64,000 nt of DNA, taken from positions 1,078,501 to 1,142,500 of the forward strand of contig JAODUO010000053.1 of NCBI GenBank assembly GCA_025642075.2. The letters run 5' to 3'. Shown here one piece after another: positions 62,785 through 64,000 of this stretch. Origin of the DNA: Ridgeia piscesae. Lineage: Eukaryota; Annelida; Polychaeta; Sabellida; Siboglinidae. Below the pieces are notes generated by a model. That model was not told the DNA's origin and made no database searches. It saw only the letters and a program-made list of their open reading frames with translations. How positions within the stretch are numbered: the stretch's first letter is position 1; each line of letters begins with the position of its first letter. Both the position numbers and the translations under genes were made by a program.

Positions 62785-64000
62785 GAGAATGTGATAGCGC
62801 AGCTATCCCGGGTGACTATGAACACGGCAAGACTCTTGGATCTGATGCCATCCCAGCAGAACTCTACAAGGCTGGTGGCACATGGTTAGCCATCATGATC
62901 AATGAACTATCTGAAACAATCAGGAGTGCAGAGGGAGTCCCGCAGGAGTTTAATGACGCCTCTATCGTCCACCTCTACAAGAGAACAGAATGTGGCAGTC
63001 CCGAGACGTTCATAGCCAGAGTCAAATATTTCATGAGGGAATGCTGGCTAAAGTCCTGGATGAGGGAGAGTCGTCAAAAACCTTCCGGGTCACAAATGGC
63101 GTCAAACAAGGTTGCGTGTTGGCCCACACCATCTTCAGTATGGTTTTCTCTGCCTTGCTGAATACTGCATTCCACGACGACACAGACTACATGGCCACCC
63201 GCTACCGCACTGATGGCAAACTGTTTAATCTGAGGAGACTGCAAGCCAGAACTAAAGTGAAGGAGGAGAGAGTGCGTGACTTTCTATTTGCTGGTGACTG
63301 CGCTCTAAAAGCCAGCTCAGAAGATGAGATGCAGCGGAACAAGGACACATTTCCGTCTACCTGCGACGCCTTTGGACTTACCATCAGCACAAATAAAACG
63401 AGGTCATGTTTCAGCCAGCACCCCACACAAACTACTCAGATCTATTCAGCACAGTCAACGGCAAGAAGCTGCAAACTGTAGACAAGTTCACATATCTCGG
63501 CAGTATCTGTCCAGAAATGTGCTTATCGACGACGAGATTAATGCAAGAATTGCAAAAGCAAGCACAGCTTTCGGAAGGCTTCGTAAGAATTTGTGGGAAC
63601 GACAAGGACTCAATCTCCAAAAAAGCTGAATGTCTACAAAGTGTACTAATGACCACCCTCCTCTACGCCTGCGAAACATGGACAGTCTACTGTGGGCACG
63701 CAAGGAAGCTAAACAGATTCAATATCAATTGCCTGCGCAGATTGCTTCGCATTACCTGGCAAGACATGATCCCAGACACGGAAGTTCTCAAGTGTGCAGG
63801 GCTGCAAAGCATTCATTCTCTACTGAAGAAAGCTTAACTTCGATGGGCTGGCCATGTTCTCAGAATGAGCGATGAAAGGTTACCAAAGCCCCTGCTGTAT
63901 GGAGAACTATCAGAGGGGAGGAGATCTACTGGCGGTCAACGCAAACGTTATAAAGACTCCCTCAAATCCTCCCTAAAGGCCTTTGAAATCAACAACAAGT
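62785..64000 (+). pseudogene. Decayed non-LTR retrotransposon (LINE) reverse-transcriptase fragment, continuing past the window
   Basis: Plus-strand homology, in pieces, to the RT and C-terminal part of a LINE ORF2. In order: Gly-Ser-Asp-Ala-Ile-Pro-Ala-Glu (62838), Asp-Ala-Ser-Ile-Val-His-Leu-Tyr-Lys (62958), Asn-Gly-Val-Lys-Gln-Gly-Cys-Val-Leu-Ala (63097 on), Phe-Leu-Phe-Ala-Gly-Asp-Cys-Ala (63281), Thr-Tyr-Leu-Gly-Ser (63490), Tyr-Ala-Cys-Glu-Thr-Trp (63664) and Arg-Trp-Ala-Gly-His-Val (63841). The element is dead: it lacks the 5' part including the endonuclease, an internal deletion near 62985-62990 removes the motif with the first catalytic Asp, the FADD box is changed to FAGD (GGT at 63293), frames shift near 63031, 63400, 63507 and 63620, and TAA at 63835 interrupts the frame. 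Clade (RTE-, I- or CR1-like) is not resolved. Confidence 0.88.

Overview
This is a piece of an animal nuclear genome, most likely a bilaterian invertebrate and quite possibly a mollusc or another lophotrochozoan. The evidence is GT-AG introns of up to about 14 kb, a C2H2 zinc-finger gene of metazoan type, very dense microsatellites and satellites, a decayed non-LTR retrotransposon, and alternating CpG-poor and CpG-rich DNA. The species cannot be named from the sequence. There is no bacterial-style operon, CRISPR array, rRNA gene or recognisable tRNA gene.

Positions 1-26,000 hold the 3' half of one plus-strand gene encoding a multi-C2H2 zinc-finger protein. Four coding exons (124-495, 901-1934, 15848-16013, 25547-25986) join in frame into a 670-residue C-terminal portion: four fingers, a Gln/Asn-rich linker of about 285 residues, an acidic block, four more fingers and a 90-residue tail. 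The layout best fits ZNF236. The 5' part of the gene lies left of the window. Its introns carry a 5-kb polypyrimidine satellite of 65/66-bp units, several minisatellites, a cluster of CTCF-like motifs, and two exon-like intronic segments (7752-7889 and 9136-9198).

Positions 26,000-43,700 are intergenic DNA with no supported gene. CpG density rises sharply near 27.9 kb. The region holds (AT)n, (CACCGG)n, (CACACG)n, (TGCG)n and (ACGC)n/(AC)n arrays and a 1-kb (TG)n tract. It also holds short dispersed repeats: an inverted pair of 118-bp elements bordering the (CA)n arrays, a repeat with shuffled halves, and a foldback or MITE candidate. A family of short GC-rich motifs lies between two (AT)n arrays.

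Positions 43,711-55,310 are a single tandem array of about 270 copies of a 42-43 bp CpG-rich satellite. It shows higher-order duplications at 768, 901 and about 2,012 bp.

Positions 55,311-64,000 are more intergenic DNA: a 17-bp minisatellite followed by inverted relics and a 33-bp perfect inverted repeat, a nest of (GGTC)n, (CT)n and pentanucleotide arrays, and at the right edge a 5'-truncated, frameshifted LINE reverse-transcriptase fragment. Apart from the zinc-finger gene, the long open frames come from repeats without stop codons. No new multi-gene system is visible; the most unusual content is repeat architecture and candidate chromatin-organising sites.
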